Counted from the stretch's first letter, positions 21,842 to 34,374 are shown. The stretch is DNA of 64,000 nt from Cycas panzhihuaensis (GCA_023213395.1 CM041465.1:40617741-40681740), one strand, 5' to 3'. The notes: a model not told the origin generated them from the letters alone. Numbers and translations are program-made.

Positions 21842-22799
21842 TGGTATTAGAGTGAAATTCTAAATTCTTACATTTTAGTAATTTTTCTAGTTCTTCTAAG
21901 AACTTCCTTGATTTTGAGATACCATCATAAACTATAGTTTTGATGGTTGTCTTCAGTTATCACAAAATCTTATTGATTGTTCTGATAGAAAAACATGATT
22001 GATATTCTTCATATCCTTCTTCTTGTCATTATTTCAAAATATCTTCTAAGTTTAGTAATTAAAATTCAATCATATCAAACTCCAAGCATTCTTTTGTTGT
22101 TATATTGATTAGGTCTTATGTTGTTGCTTGATAATGGTAAATGTCTTTAAAGAGGGCTTCTTATTCATTTAACTTCATTGAGACTAATACACAATCTTCC
22201 TTATATATTCCTTATCTTTTATCCAATGGAATAATAACCACTCTATTATTATGTCATATTGTCAATCTTGTAAAATCCAAAAAAAGAGTTTCTCTCATTC
22301 TTCTACCCCATGGTCTTCCAAGCATAATTTAGTACATGCTCTTATCACTTGGAAAGGAGATGACTTCAAAGTCAACTTCCACTGAAATTCCTAAACATAA
22401 AACTAAATATAGTATTAATCAACCAATAGGTAAAACCAAGTTCTAATAAGCAACTTCTATTTTATCTTCTCTAATAATTATAGCTAATTGACTATGTTAT
22501 GATTTCCAAGTCCACATAAAATGTAAACTATTTCTCCTAGTTGATAGGGGTAATTACTACACATATGTCTAGACCATCAACATTTATTATAATATGTGAA
22601 ACTAATCTCACTTAATAAACAACCAACTATCTAAGCATATTGGATCCTTCCATAGGCATGAAGCTTTTAGGAACTTGCCCCCTGCCAAGATCCTCCATGG
22701 CCCAAGATTTCCATGTGAGTATAGCCCTGTCATATACCTTATTTTAATCTCATACTTATCATCATAATCTTCAAACTACCCCAATCTATAGTCTTACCC
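21842..22799. other. Unassigned sequence after the candidate LTR
   Basis: A possible element leader follows the primer-site-like motif. A 63-codon open stretch at 22141-22332 and neighbouring coding-like phrases are unrecognised. The border with Gypsy G1a, somewhere near 22600-22800, is not sharp. Confidence 0.35.
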
Positions 22800-22805
22800 A
22801 AATAA

Positions 22806-22880
22806 TAGTTTATACTCATCATAGAGTGGTAGTTTATACTTATTCTAGAGTGGTAGTCTATACTCATTCTAGAGTAGGAT
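22806..22880. repeat. Short tandem repeat downstream of G1a aRNH
   Basis: Three imperfect copies of a ~24-bp unit (tagtttatactcattctagagtgg). G1b has related words (gagtataaacta) just after its aRNH at 57270-57310, so the unit is part of the family's 3' end. Confidence 0.7.
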
Positions 22881-22902
22881 GCCCCCAGCTAAAAGAAGTA
22901 AG

Positions 22903-23307
22903 TCAATTGAAATAATCATCAAGGATCGAGGAAATAAGAGCATCAGCTTCGAGGTTAAGGATACGAGGTATATATTGAATGGTCACTAAAGCAAAAAAAG
23001 ACAATAATGATGAAGCCTGATGATATAAAAGGAGAAGTCATGGAGAGTGGACCTAGTACATTCTAACTAATTGATAAACTACAACCTGAGAGTTAGCATA
23101 TATAGAAATAAATCTAAGGTAAAAGCAAGAAACATATAACAAGGCTTCTATAATAATACGATATTCATCTTCATTATTGGTTGCCCTAGGTATGAAAGAT
23201 CCCATAGAAAAGAGGGGACTTCTTAATTAGTCATAAATCACCCAAGTAGAAGCAGACAATCCTGGGCTTCCCCTACTACCCTCATCAGTAAAGATACTCA
23301 ATGCCAT
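22903..23307 (-). pseudogene. G1a stand-alone archaeal-type RNase H (aRNH) ORF
   Basis: The frame opens at an ATG in CCATGG context (23307) with MALSI and runs 405 nt to a TGA at 22903-22905 without any indel. Three in-frame stops interrupt it, two of them at likely Gln codons. Motifs follow the second RNase H of Tat elements: TDEGSRGSPG (catalytic Asp 1), PRATNNEDEY (catalytic Glu), YANSQVVVYQL (where Asp is expected, here Asn) and NLEADAL (last Asp). The domain would degrade the RNA strand of RNA-DNA hybrids. It sits about 1 kb after integrase rather than between RNase H and integrase. Decayed, but the family-level frame is clear because G1b has an ORF of identical length. Confidence 0.85.
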
Positions 23308-24370
23308 GGGAACGAGAGGATTAAATCTTAGAGACTATATGATTGATGAAGGAAGGTGCAAGAATTAATCAATAAGAAGATGGTAATAAATGTGGATCTC
23401 TGAAAATGATGAAGAAAGAAGAATAAGCGTAAGTAAGATGATTATGATAAAAAACAATAAGGTGTCAAGTAGGATTCAATCGTAACTGGGCCACGATGGA
23501 CCTAAGCAGTTAGATCTGAAAATCCTAAATGACTCATCCAAATAAACCCAACCTATAGATAGATATTAGGGATAAATCTGTCACGTGACTTGCCCCAGAT
23601 TACAAGAGGATGACAATAGTAAACTTTATTTTTCCTCTCAATTTTTTTTTTTACTTCACTTTTTTTTTTTAATACTTTTTACTTTTCTTCTACTTCTACT
23701 TTTTACAAGTAAAGGATCATAATCATCCTCCTAAAAAACTCTTCTACTTAACATAGCAAGGATTTCTCCTTTTTAATAGAATCTAATAAATAAAAAGGAC
23801 CAGTGTCCTTAAAGAATGAACCACATAAAAAGTGGAGATCAAAATTACAATATCTTCAAGCATAAAGAAAAGGCAGTAGAAAGAGTATTTACTTTAAAAT
23901 ATTAATAGAGAAAACTAAGGATAATGAAAACAATAAAAAACAACAGGTGATATATGACTCAAAAAATAAAATTCCTAGGTAATAAACTAGCAAATAAAAA
24001 TATAATCTAGATCAGTGACTAAGTACTGAAAGCTAACAAAATGTCTCTCTTTCTAGGATGAAAATAAAACAAAGCTGGGGGCCTAAGTTCTCTTTTGAGT
24101 ATAGAACCTAAAAGAGGACGAGATCCAAGTATAGTGACGAAAAACTCATAATCAGTGTAGATGCTAGAAGGAGAAAAATACTTACAAGATCATGAGTAGG
24201 ATCTATCACAAAAGCACTATAATGCTTAGTAAAAGAAAAAGGAAAATCAGAAAAAGATGGGGTTTGCCCATAGTTTTAGCTCATTAGGCAAAGAAAAATC
24301 TTTGGAGTTGTATTTTATCCTCATTATAGAGGTTCTCATATGCATGCTACTAGGTATATAATTTCTTAAA
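23308..24370 (-). other. G1a spacer between integrase and aRNH
   Basis: About 1.06 kb with no recognised domain but related by sequence to the same interval in G1b (55761-56837) and G1c (13430-13900). Shared phrases include, on the minus strand, actatgg followed ~40 bp later by a ctaatgagctaaaa-like word, and ctcttttgagtatagaa. It may hold a leader or splice site for the aRNH ORF, which is inference. Confidence 0.6.
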
Positions 24371-25640
24371 TACTAAGAGTTAAGGGGTCTTTTAAACTCT
24401 AGTCCTTCCAACATCAAAATTCGATAAGCTCCATTAGTTAGATCTTCGATTATTAAGAAAGATCATATCCATTTAGGAGAAAATTTATGTTGTCTATCAT
24501 GTAAATATTCCAACTTTAAAATGTTATCACCAATGTTGAACTTTCTAGGTCTAAGCTACCTATCATAGGCAGTTTATAATCTATCCTTGAATCCCATATT
24601 ATTCTACAAGGTCTGCAAGCATATCTCATCTAATTTCTCAAGATCCAAAAGATGTGCTTCCCCTTGAAATTATTCATCAGTAAACTCCTTCAATGAGATG
24701 TATAAAGAAGGAATTTCAACCTCTAATAAAAGGACGACTTTGACATCGTAAATAAGAAAGAACAGTGTCATACCCATAGCATTCCTACTGGAAGTCCTAT
24801 ATGCCCATAATGCCAGAAATAACTATGAGTGCCAATCCTTGTGAGAAGTAGAAACTGTCTTAGCTAAAATCTTGGCTAAGATCTTATTAAATGGTTCCAC
24901 CTAGCCATTTGCCTAAGGATGATATGGGGTAGATACTCTATGGGTGATATGAAACTTATTACACAACTCACTAACATAGGGATTACAAAATGAAGTATCA
25001 TTTTCAGTAATGATAACATCTAATATCCCAAACCTATAAATGATATGATGAAATATAAACGTAGCAATAATCTTTCTAGTTATAGAAACCAATGAGATAG
25101 ATTCACTCTACTTCATAAAGTATTTGGTCACGATTAAAATGAATTTATGCCCATTAGAAGATGTTGGAAAGATCTGTCCAATAAGATTGAAACCCCATTG
25201 GAAGAAAAACTAGGGTGAAATAATTGATTCCATTTCTTACGCGGGCTTGTGTATTAGAGTTGCATGAGATTGGCACTTCTTGCACTTTTGAATATAGGAG
25301 TGGGTATCTTTAAATAAGGTAGGCCAATAATAACCCATACAAAGAATATGTTGGGCCATCAATTAACCTCCAAAGTGCCCACCATACATTCCTTCATAGG
25401 ACTCCATCAAGGTGACTAATAATTCATCAGGTAAGAGGCACCTTAATAGAATTCCATAAAAAAACACTTATATAATATGTCATCAAGCAAAAGGTATTGC
25501 CTAGTAGCAGCTCAGATTTGTCTTCTCTTCTTTGAAGTAGCAAGAGAAGGGAAAGATTAATCATGAAGATATAATCTAATCTCTCCATACAATGGGTTAT
25601 CAGAAGGGATGCCCTAGATATAGAAGATAAGTTCATCTAA
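24371..25640 (-). pseudogene. G1a integrase remnant
   Basis: The minus strand reads the pre-integrase segment (LITHCMERLDYIF, then LLGNTFCLMTYYI), the HHCC zinc region near 25250-25400 and parts of the catalytic core. Core phrases correspond to those seen more clearly in G1b (PFSQWGLDLIG, IITDNG, NGVVEAFNKT). Stops and frameshifts are frequent. It would insert the DNA copy. Confidence 0.72.
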
Positions 25641-26199
25641 GAGGTAATCATCAATGGGTTAACTGGTAGGATTGGGAAGAGGGGCATAGACCATGATCTC
25701 TGGGATGATTAGGCCTTTCTTAGATTTCCTATTAATCACCTATAAATTAAATTCTTGAAGTAACAAAGACTACTTACCTAATTGACCAGTAAGCTTAGAC
25801 TTAGTAAGTAAATATCTTATAAGGTCAAATTGCATAATGAGGAGGATCTTATTTCTAAGGAGGTAGTGGCACAGCTTATTTGTAACAAAAACTAAAGCAA
25901 GGCACTCTTTTCTAGGAAAAGGATAATGAAGCTTAGGTGCCACGAAGGTCCTACTAATAAAATAGATAGCCCTTTATTTGCCAAAATTACCCTCTTATGC
26001 TAACATCCCTACTAATGATTCCTTAGTACCTGAAGTGTATAAAATGAATGGTTTATTGAACCTTGGTGCAGTAAGAACTTGTGCTAAAACCAAGGCTTGT
26101 TTTAGCTTATCGAAGGACTATTGAACTTGAGGAGTCCATTGCAACTCAGCATCTTTCTTCAAAAGATTTGTGATGGGCTTAACATCTAAGGAAAAATTA
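25641..26199 (-). pseudogene. G1a Gypsy-type RNase H remnant
   Basis: Following reverse transcriptase on the minus strand, this region carries the usual Gypsy RNase H sequence in broken frames, around 25700-26060. It includes the ALVFVTNKLCHYLL-like stretch near 25880. No second RNase H follows before the integrase starts. Boundaries are approximate. Confidence 0.65.
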
Positions 26200-27080
26200 G
26201 TAATGAAACATATTAGGAAACCAAGCCTACATAAAAATAATTTAATTTGCTTTTGAGTCTTGGGGGGAGGCATTTGAATAATTACCTTGATTTTTTTAAC
26301 ATCAATTCTAGTCCTATCTTGAGAAATAATGTTTCCAAACATCTTCCCTGATGTAATGGTAAAAGCACACTTAGAAGGGTTAAGACAAAAGTAATATTTT
26401 TACACCTTTCAAAAATGGTTCTCAAATCACGCAAATAATCAGATCTTTTGTGTGAAAGGGTGAGCATATCATCTAAATAAATGGCAATAATATCGCTAAT
26501 CAAATCATGGAAATATGGACCATAGCTCTTTGATACGTTGCACCAACATTCTTCAATCCAAATAGCATGACTTTGTAGATAAAGGTACCCCAAGGAATAG
26601 TAAAAGCAGTCTTATGATGATCACGACGGGTAATAGAAATCTGATTATATCCTGAAAAATCATCTATAAGAGACATTGCCTTGAAATCAGCTTTTTGATC
26701 CCAAATCTAATCAAGAAAAGGAAGAGGAAAATTGTCTTTGAGATATGCATCATTAATATCACAAAATTCAATACAAATATAAATTGTACCATTCTTCTTT
26801 AATACAGGAACTATATTAGAGACCCATTTAGAATAGTTTATACTTTCAATGAATCTAGCTCCTAATAACGTCTCTACCTCCTGCTTAATAGTAAAGGAGA
26901 GGCATGGATGGATAGGGTGTTACTTTTTTCATTTAGGTTTAACTCTAAAAATCACTACATTATTGTGTTTAATAATTCGGGAGTCAAGGCCTTACATATC
27001 TTTATAGTCCCATGTAAAAATTGAGTAGAACTCACGGAAGTTGAGCAATCTCTCAGGGAGTAGAACTAGCTCCTAACTTG
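26200..27080 (-). pseudogene. G1a reverse transcriptase remnant
   Basis: Active site AIYLDDMLTLS at 26468-26479 (YLDD) within an open stretch of 103 codons (26282-26593). The thumb and connection part (DVKKIKVIIQMPPPKTQKQIKLFL, FSLDVKPITNLLKK) lies at 26118-26342 in another frame. Upstream fingers and palm are at about 26590-27080. The sequence fits Gypsy reverse transcriptase and is dead through frameshifts. Confidence 0.85.
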
Positions 27081-28290
27081 ATAATTCTAGGGGTATCCTC
27101 TATCTTTAGATCTACATCAATGATTTATTCCATAAACATTGCATTTCCTTCTTCAAAATAAGGAGGGGTAGGTTTTATCAAAGAAATAGACTCATAGGGT
27201 CAAGAATGATTAATTATGACTTTCAAAAAACATAATCTATGATGTCTATTTAGGAAATCAAGAGATGAACTCACTAAATACTTAATGAATACCTCATCAT
27301 TTTTAAAATGGTCAAGATGGAACAGACTGATGAGGATAAGGTTTTTAGATTGAGAAGTAGAGAAAGAGAGAGGTGTAGAAGGTGAAAGAGGTCCAACTAA
27401 AGAGTTTTGAGTGGGCACAAACTCTATGATTGATGAAACTTGGGAAAAGATAATAGGTTTATCCATGAACTCCCAAACTGAAGAAAGAACTCGATTAGAC
27501 TCTTGATGATCTATGTCACAATCATGGTGGGACCCAGATATCAAGACAAGTGAAGATATAGGATGATCCACATGAGGATAGGAAGGTAAAAAAATAGTAA
27601 AAATATAATTAACTTCTTACACTCTAGTGGAAGTATCACGATTATTTTAGCCCAAGTCAAATGAATTAGTATCTTCCCTACTTGTCTCTAAGTCTGTGTG
27701 CTAATGCAACAACATCTTCCTCTCATGCCTATTTAACCGTATCTTAAATAAAAGAGAGTGAGATAAGGATGGAGAAGCACAACATGTAAATCATGTACAG
27801 GTGAAATTAAAGAAGTAACCAACGAAGAACTGGTAATAGGAGGAACCATGGTATTTATCCCTAGAGGCAAGTACAAAACCTATGAAAAATGATATTGAAT
27901 AGGAAGAAAGATACTTGTGTGAATAGGCTTGGTTGGGGGTGGGCCTCCATGAGGTACAATAGAACAAGAAGTTACTTCTTCATCAGGAAGAATGGAAGAG
28001 GATGGAACCAAAGAGTAGTCTATCAAATTTGAAGATACAAGAATAGATAGGGAACCTGGCGATAAAGAAATAATCTCGACTAAGTCCATGTCCTTCACTT
28101 TTAGGTGAGTTAAAGGGGCTTAAATAGCAAAGCATTATGCTAAACCAAGTGACTAAAAGAAGTACTCCATAGAGTCAAAAGATTCACCCAGTTTGAGTAA
28201 AGTCTCAATGAGAGGGATCGATTACTTAATAGGTTTTAGCTTCTGTTTAACAATTTTAAGTTTTTCCCCATGGATGAACATGAGTTCACC
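27081..28290 (-). pseudogene. G1a protease to reverse-transcriptase linker
   Basis: A long variable stretch with open pieces at 27200-27571 (123 codons) and 27880-28098. It shares HLDHFKNDE and YLV-SS with G1b (52757-53059) and VWEFMDKPI/VSSIIEFVP with G1c. Function unknown; it is part of the G1 polyprotein. The conservation across three copies supports a real coding segment. Confidence 0.65.
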
Positions 28291-28560
28291 AAAAAGGAAA
28301 GAACAAATAGTTGGCATCTGGGTAATCTAAGATCTACCCAAAAGAATATTATATTCTAAATTAAAGTCAATGATAGTAAGCTTGATAAGTATTGTCTTTT
28401 CTTCTAATGTAAGGGGAAGAGTAACTTGACCTAAGGGTACCTTTTATTTCTTATCATACCTTTGGCAAATCCAATCACATGGATCAAATATAGAAATCTC
28501 CAAATCCTCAACAAGATGAAGAGGGATTATGTTAATAGAAGATCCCTCATCAATAATCAC
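28291..28560 (-). pseudogene. G1a aspartic protease remnant
   Basis: The minus strand near 28300-28370 reads LTIIDFNLEYNILLGRS followed by a stop and ITQM, matching the protease C-terminal motif of G1b (IIINLYLEYNILLGRSWITQM). The catalytic Asp motif upstream is decayed. Confidence 0.6.
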
Positions 28561-29491
28561 TCACTTGATGTTGACCTCATCTTTGATAATTTTGATGTAG
28601 AACGGAGGTATATCATTCGGCGCATGGGCAGAATGACTAGACAAGGCAACCAAATCAAAATTAAGTATGGAAGTAGGTGAGGAAACTACTGTAAGGACTC
28701 CCAACATATTAAACAAAAGTTAACATTGCTCAAGGTAACATTTCATCAAATTGATGACTGATATGTCTATCGGGATGGTTTTTAACTCTTCTACCAAAGA
28801 GAAAGATCTAATCCTTTATACTAGAGGGAATGGACCTAAACCTAATGGGACGTGGGGCTACTAGAGGTAAAGAGTTAGGATTCCTCACCATCAAATCATC
28901 AAATGATTCAAATGGACCTACACTCTCTACCATGTTTATGGTTCTCTTGGTATCCCCACCTTTGGGGGGTGGTAGGGATTGATTGATGTTTCTTTTTGTT
29001 GAAACATTCATGGGAATGGTAGTCTTTTTTGATGAATTAGAGCTTCAAGGTTCATCTTTATTGTCATGTATCTACTTCTCCTTGCCTTTTATGTCTTTAC
29101 TAGTTTTCTCGCCATATTGAGGTAATGGATCCTTGTGGATCATTTGGTCTTACAGTGGCTTAGAAGAGTAGTTTGCTTGAGTGTTTATGTTATGAGCTAT
29201 ATTTTGGATAGTTCAGCACTCACTTCTATCATGTGCATCAATTTGATGATAGGAGCACCATTTCATCTTTCTAGATAGAGGAGGAGCTTGTTTCTTCCTC
29301 TCCTTGGTCAAGTGAAGGATGTTGTTCTCTTGCGAGGGTTAAGCTTAAGATGGACCATCAACACGTAACTCAGTATTGATCGTATGCTCAAATGATCTAA
29401 TTGAATAAGTAAGATGATCAGGATGGGTAGCCTTCGTAGGATGAACTGGTTTTTTAGAAGGCATAGGTTTCCCAACCTTCTTGATACCTGC
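28561..29491 (-). other. G1a gag to protease interval
   Basis: Degenerate coding-like sequence. The open stretch at 28808-29011 (minus) includes RNPNSLPLVAPRPIRFRSIP, matching the end of the gag-protease linker in G1b (TIRNPNYLSLFPFILFNPD) only loosely. No zinc knuckle was recognised. Confidence 0.45.
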
Positions 29492-30109
29492 TTATATTTT
29501 GAACATCTCTAAAGTTAAATAATGATTAACTACTTCCTCATACATTTGAGGACTAAGTTTTAAAACTTCTAAATGTATATGGGGCTTTAACATATTTGTA
29601 AATAGATCAAATAATAAACTAAGATCAAGGTGTGAATGGCAAGTGTGCACTTGGTCTTCAAATCTCCTAACAAAACCCCTTGAAGTTTCATCATGATTTT
29701 GTTTAATTACCAATAAGGATTTGATGCTTGATTTGAATGGTCTTGCCACATCAAAATAGTTGATAAACAAATCAACTAGTTATTAGAAAGAGAGAATGGA
29801 AGCTAAAGGGAGGCGATAAAACCACTTCAAGGCATCACCTTGAAGTGATTTAGGGAATAGGTGCATCATGACATAGTCATATGACATAAAATCTGTAGAA
29901 GCAAGTACAAACACATGTATATGAGAAACATGATCTTGAGAAGAGTCACTAGGAAATTTAGGCAACTCAGGAAGAAATAGAAGCATAGGTAATAACAAGA
30001 CCTCACATGGGAAGGGAGATTTCATATAATCCAAGAAAGGTCTCCTTGGCCTCAACATAGTAGAACGTTGAGCAATATCCTTAATGTCCTTCCTAGGGAC
30101 TCCTCTCAT
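29492..30109 (-). pseudogene. G1a gag (retrotransposon gag domain)
   Basis: Two open pieces. At 29783-30109 the capsid-like domain reads MMHLFPKSLQGDALKWFYRLP, typical of the retrotransposon gag family (F--SL-G-A--WF--L). At 29492-29770, after a frameshift, it continues FINYFDVARPFKSSIKSLL, then QNHDETSRGFVRRF and HLEVLKLSP. The same phrases occur in G1b (50270-50560). In a live element gag forms the particle around the RNA. Confidence 0.85.
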
Positions 30110-31928
30110 GTAATCTTTTCAACCTTTTAGGTTTTACTTAGATGTGAGAGAGGGTAAATGAATGGAAGAGGTGCTTTGTCTTATTTTTTTCTTTGTTTTT
30201 CTTACTCTTTTTTTGTCTTTTTATTTTATACTTTTCTTTTATGTTTTTATGGTGTTTTTAATGGTATCTATGGTCACTTTATCTTCCTTTAGGTTTTTAT
30301 ACAATATCAACAAAGGAATAAAATTAATAAAGCAAGACAAATCTAGGCAATCGATGAGACTACAAAATCAAAGCTAATTATTTCTTTTGCTTTCATTTAA
30401 CAATCCAAAGTAAACTAACTAGAAGAATAATATATAGAAATTTTTATGTTTTTTATTTTTTTTCAAAATAAAAAATGCACATACAACTATAAAAAAGCCT
30501 TCCTACATGCAATATGCACACTTCATTTCAAAAAGAATGATGCTATCAAAAGATAGACACACTATATGATCTTTATGCAATAATTTTCAATGGATTAATT
30601 AATATATAAAAAGAAAACTAGTCAACATACTTTATCTTTCTTTACATGCAACTAATTTTAAAAAGGTGATAAACAATACATAAAGAAAAGAGATTCTTGA
30701 AAGAAACTATTGTTGTTTTCTGATAATTTTTAGACTTATGAAATAATAAGTAAAACATAAATCTAAACAATAGCATTCATATAAAAAACTAGTTTCAATG
30801 GTTCTATCACAATTGGAGTAGTAAGAGCTCCAAAAGGATCCTTAAACCCTTTGCAAAACTAAAAAATTTGAGACATTTTTACTATGCAATACTCTCAACT
30901 TTCTTTTTCAAAGATAAAGAGATAAATTTGTAAGTGAAATTCAATGTAACCATAAGATTATGAGAAAATAATTTCTTTCCTATTGTAATAAATGCCTTAG
31001 AATGACAGTTTTCTTTTTTAGCTAATCAATTTTCTTCCATAAACTTTCCTTCAAAGTAAATCAAAGAAGTAAAACAACAACCAAAGGAAGCTAAACTATA
31101 GCCCAACAATGCCAAAAGAGAGTAGCAAACCGATTGAAATATAGATTGATGTAAAAGAGTAAGAAGGGATAACTAGATGAATGGTGAAGAGATAACCATG
31201 TTTCACCCTAGTCTACCCTTAAGGAACCCCACAAAGAGTTGGCCTTTCAATGTATATTTCAGAGTCCAACAGAAGTACAAGATCAAAATAACAATCAGCT
31301 AAAGAAGAAAAGACTTTTTGAGCCAAGATCACCTTCAAAGTACTATGCAATAAATAAGAAACCCAATAGGAAAGACCTTACTGCATTAGAAGAAGTTTGA
31401 TGCATGAAACTTGATGAGAATCCAAAAGATTGAAGCTCAAACCATTAACATTTGAATATCAACAAAACAACATTAAAACTCCCTCAAGATTTCACCCAAA
31501 AGTCCTCAAAAGATCAAATTTTTAGTCTCACAGTAGTAGTCTTCAAAAATCTCTAAGAAACTTCAAAAAATCTCATAAAACCATAGCAAAATCACTACTA
31601 ATTCATCAACTCTCAACCACATAATACTCAAGAGTAATTTTAGGCATCGAGAGGATTAAAGTCCACTAAATCTAGGTAATGACATGTAAAATTTTGGTGC
31701 ATTGCCTAATTTTTACTTATATAAGAGTCAAAAACATGATCGGTCACATTTTTTACCTACAAAAATATGATTTTACTTTGAAAATATGATAGGTCACATT
31801 TTTGGTAGTGCCAAAAATGCGATAATAATGGAGCTAAAATTTGGTCAAAAAACATGAAATTTTAATATTAAGTAAAGATCAAATCATAAAAATGGCTCCA
31901 TCAATGAGTAGATAAACCTAGAATGGGA
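30110..31928 (-). other. G1a leader and possible LTR part
   Basis: About 1.8 kb upstream of G1a gag with no domain. The region 31620-31928 has a TATA-like gactcttatataagt (minus, near 31720) and internal repeats of gatcggtcaca/gataggtcaca, so may be part of a long G1 LTR broken by the G2 insertion. No second copy confirms this. Confidence 0.35.
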
Positions 31929-32233
31929 TGTTTCTTCTCACCAACACTATTTGAGATAGCCAAAAATGACAATTGCAACTATATTGTTCTATTCAATAGA
32001 GCAAACAAGAATACTAGAGCACTAAATGATGACCAAAATAAAGAGTACCATAGCACAATCTTTATAAAAATTATATCAAGATAACCATCATTTATAATTT
32101 ATGACCCTTATATAGACAAAAGAGGGTCTTTTACATATAATCCTATTGGCAGCCTAAGGGGCCTTACATTCTATTAGATGGCATAGTGGCTTTACATACC
32201 ATTGGCTAGCTTGTCGACACATGCACGAAGTTC
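31929..32233 (-). repeat. G2 3' LTR, distal part
   Basis: Matches 47792-48110 with roughly 14% differences by eye (shared actaaatgat, catagcacaatctttataaaaa, gacccttatatagacaaaagaggg). It stops at the N1 target duplication (agttc, 32229-32233). The LTR continues at 34950. Confidence 0.85.
32229..32233 (+). repeat. N1 target-site duplication, left copy
   Basis: agttc, repeated at 34945-34949 on the other side of N1. Joining the flanks restores the G2 LTR phrase gaagttc followed by cataattaacc, as at 48088-48110. Confidence 0.85.
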
Positions 32234-32790
32234 TATAGGATTCTAAAATATGGTCAAAACTATACCTTATGACCATTCTAATCAAAGGTCTTTGAATAAG
32301 AATTCTAATGGTTTAGACAAAAGTCAATTTTGGCATTTTCATCAAAAGTTGTGATTGTTTAAAGTCAACTTGCGAGATTTTGGAGAAGTTCTGGCTTACT
32401 TCTATTTGAGTAGTATTAAGAAGAATATCACCTTTTCAGGCCAACTTCTATTACTATCTTTTGACTGCCTATTTAAGGAAGATTTACAGCCTCATTTGAT
32501 CATCATTAGAGAAGTCTTGGATTACATTATTTTTAGCCATTTTGAGGAGCTTTGTGGAGGGCACCTCGCCTCAAAGAGGGATTTATTATCAACCATAATT
32601 GCAGAGTCATTTGGTAATCTTGTATCTATCTAGTTTATTTTCATTTCATACCACTTTATATTTATATATTATAAGTATTCAAGTAGATTTATATTATTGT
32701 TCTCTTGATTCAATATTTTGCAAGTGAGTTTGGTGGATATTTTATCTATGTTTGTAAAATTTCTTAGAAGATTTCTATAAGAACGCTACA
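32234..32790 (+). repeat. N1 5' LTR
   Basis: Starts TATAGGATTC (decayed from TGTAGCATTCC as in the 3' copy) and ends AACGCTACA. It is 557 bp, matching 34388-34944. Confidence 0.88.
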
Positions 32791-32792
32791 AG

Positions 32793-32804
32793 TGGTATGA
32801 GAGC
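32793..32804 (+). other. N1 primer-binding site
   Basis: tggtatgagagc, two bases after the LTR end, differs from the Met-tRNA complement TGGTATCAGAGC at one position. Confidence 0.75.
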
Positions 32805-34374
32805 TTCGTTTCGAAGGGAAAGGGCAAAGAACACTTGGAACATATAAAGACAATTCTACTTATTCTTGAGAAAGCATAATTGTTTGAAAATAAGAAAAGG
32901 TACTCATTCACAAAGGAGACCTTCATAGCAAGTAGTCATATGTGATGGTTTTAACTAATAGAGAATATAGATTTTAATCGTCAAATTAAAGCCTCTATTG
33001 AGTAAGAAAATTAGAGACAGACTTTTTAAACTTGGAGGATTATAAAGACATGAAAAAATAGATAGAAGATCTCAAGTTCACGTCTGATACAAAAATGGAA
33101 GAATATAAACCATTGTTAGAAATGATATTGAATAGGCAAGCTTATGAGTGGTTCATTAATTAGGCTATCAAACTTTTAAGAAACATAAGCAAGGTGAGAT
33201 GCAAGTTGATGAGAAAGGGCAAGAAGAAGACATTGTTAATGAGGAGATCCTAAAGGTTTTGTAAGAGCTAGAATGAGATCTAGCACAGAGAAAATAATAT
33301 AATGATATAGAAGACTCGAAGCAAGCACAAGCAAATATTTCTCATTTCAATATCAGAGAGGAAATCCAAAGTAAAGTTACACAGGAGCAGCACGAAGACA
33401 ATAAGGAACAAGCAAATATTTCTCAACAAATTTCATGCAAGGTACCCACTGGTCCTATATTGCACATGCATATTTTGTTCAGTAGTTTTGTATGCCCTCT
33501 CTCTTTCCCTAGTTTAATAGAAATACAAAATCCCTTTCCTTCTAAACCCATAGTTAGCCATGCTCTTAATCCCCCTAACCTTAGTTTTTTTGTAGGCTAA
33601 TTCTAATTTCCCTCTGTAACCCTACTCTATCTCTTTACTCACCTACTCCACCCCCTATAAACAATCCTCAATAGGATACCCTTCAACCACAACCTATTTA
33701 TTAGGTTTCATCTTTTAGTATTATCCCCTATAAAACCCAGTCTGATCTTTTCCATGCCTCTTTAATTCCATATTATCAATATTATCTTTTTTCATTAAAT
33801 TTTTTCAATTATTTGAATACAAATCCTACAACCCTATTAAAGTTTTTTTTTTTATAAAGAACCTTTATCACTAATCCCCCATCCATCTTTCTCTCTCAAA
33901 AATAGTTGTGGCTCAACAAAACCTGTACAAACTTATATCTCCATATAAGGCATATTCTAAAATTTATCCTTTCTTCCTATACCTTCAAAGCTATGCTTGA
34001 TCTTAATTCATAATTCCTCCTTTACTTCGCCAATCCATGACCCTTATAATCAATTCTTTTTTTGAAGCCTTTACATCTTTTTCTAAAATCCATCCCATTT
34101 GAAAATAAAATGGGCAAATTCAAGGCAATACCAGGATAAGATATTTGAGATACCTCACAAGTCCTAAGATCCTTTTGATTCAGAATAAGACATAACATGT
34201 ACTTAGCCCTAGGAACAAACATCAACAAATTCAAGATGCCTGCTAGCAAAACCCCATAGAAGACACAAGATTGAACCAAATTTTTATGACCTCCAAGATC
34301 TAGCAGGAGGCGGTCGGAAGATTAGACCAAGCTACAAGCATTTCTCAATACTTCGAGAGTGAAGTATTATTTTA
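32805..34374 (+). pseudogene. N1 interior, degraded coding-like sequence
   Basis: The first part (to about 33430) reads Lys/Glu-rich phrases in broken frames, as a decayed gag might, but no motif is diagnostic. The part from 33470 to 34000 is pyrimidine-rich (many ccct and cttt words). An 85-codon open stretch on the minus strand (34022-34279) matches nothing I recognise. No function is assigned. Confidence 0.4.

Larger units (their letters stand above)
22800..31928 (-). mobile_element. G1a: Tat-like Gypsy retrotransposon with displaced aRNH
   Basis: The minus-strand order is gag, protease, long linker, reverse transcriptase, RNase H, integrase, ~1-kb spacer and separate RNase H-like ORF. 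Integrase after RNase H is the Gypsy order. The reverse-transcriptase/RNase H and integrase phrases resemble the Tat branch. Neither LTR could be fixed. The upstream end is cut or obscured where G2 inserted (31929), and the downstream end lies near 22600-22800, marked by short repeats of tagtttatactcattctagagtgg (22806-22880). Frames are broken by many stops. Confidence 0.8.

Noticed and set aside
22806-22880. CRISPR-like array
   Set aside because: Three imperfect adjacent ~24-bp units without spacers in a plant retroelement; an ordinary tandem repeat.
34022-34279. 85-codon minus-strand open stretch in N1
   Set aside because: No recognised family, no conservation evidence and antisense to the element; not called a captured gene.
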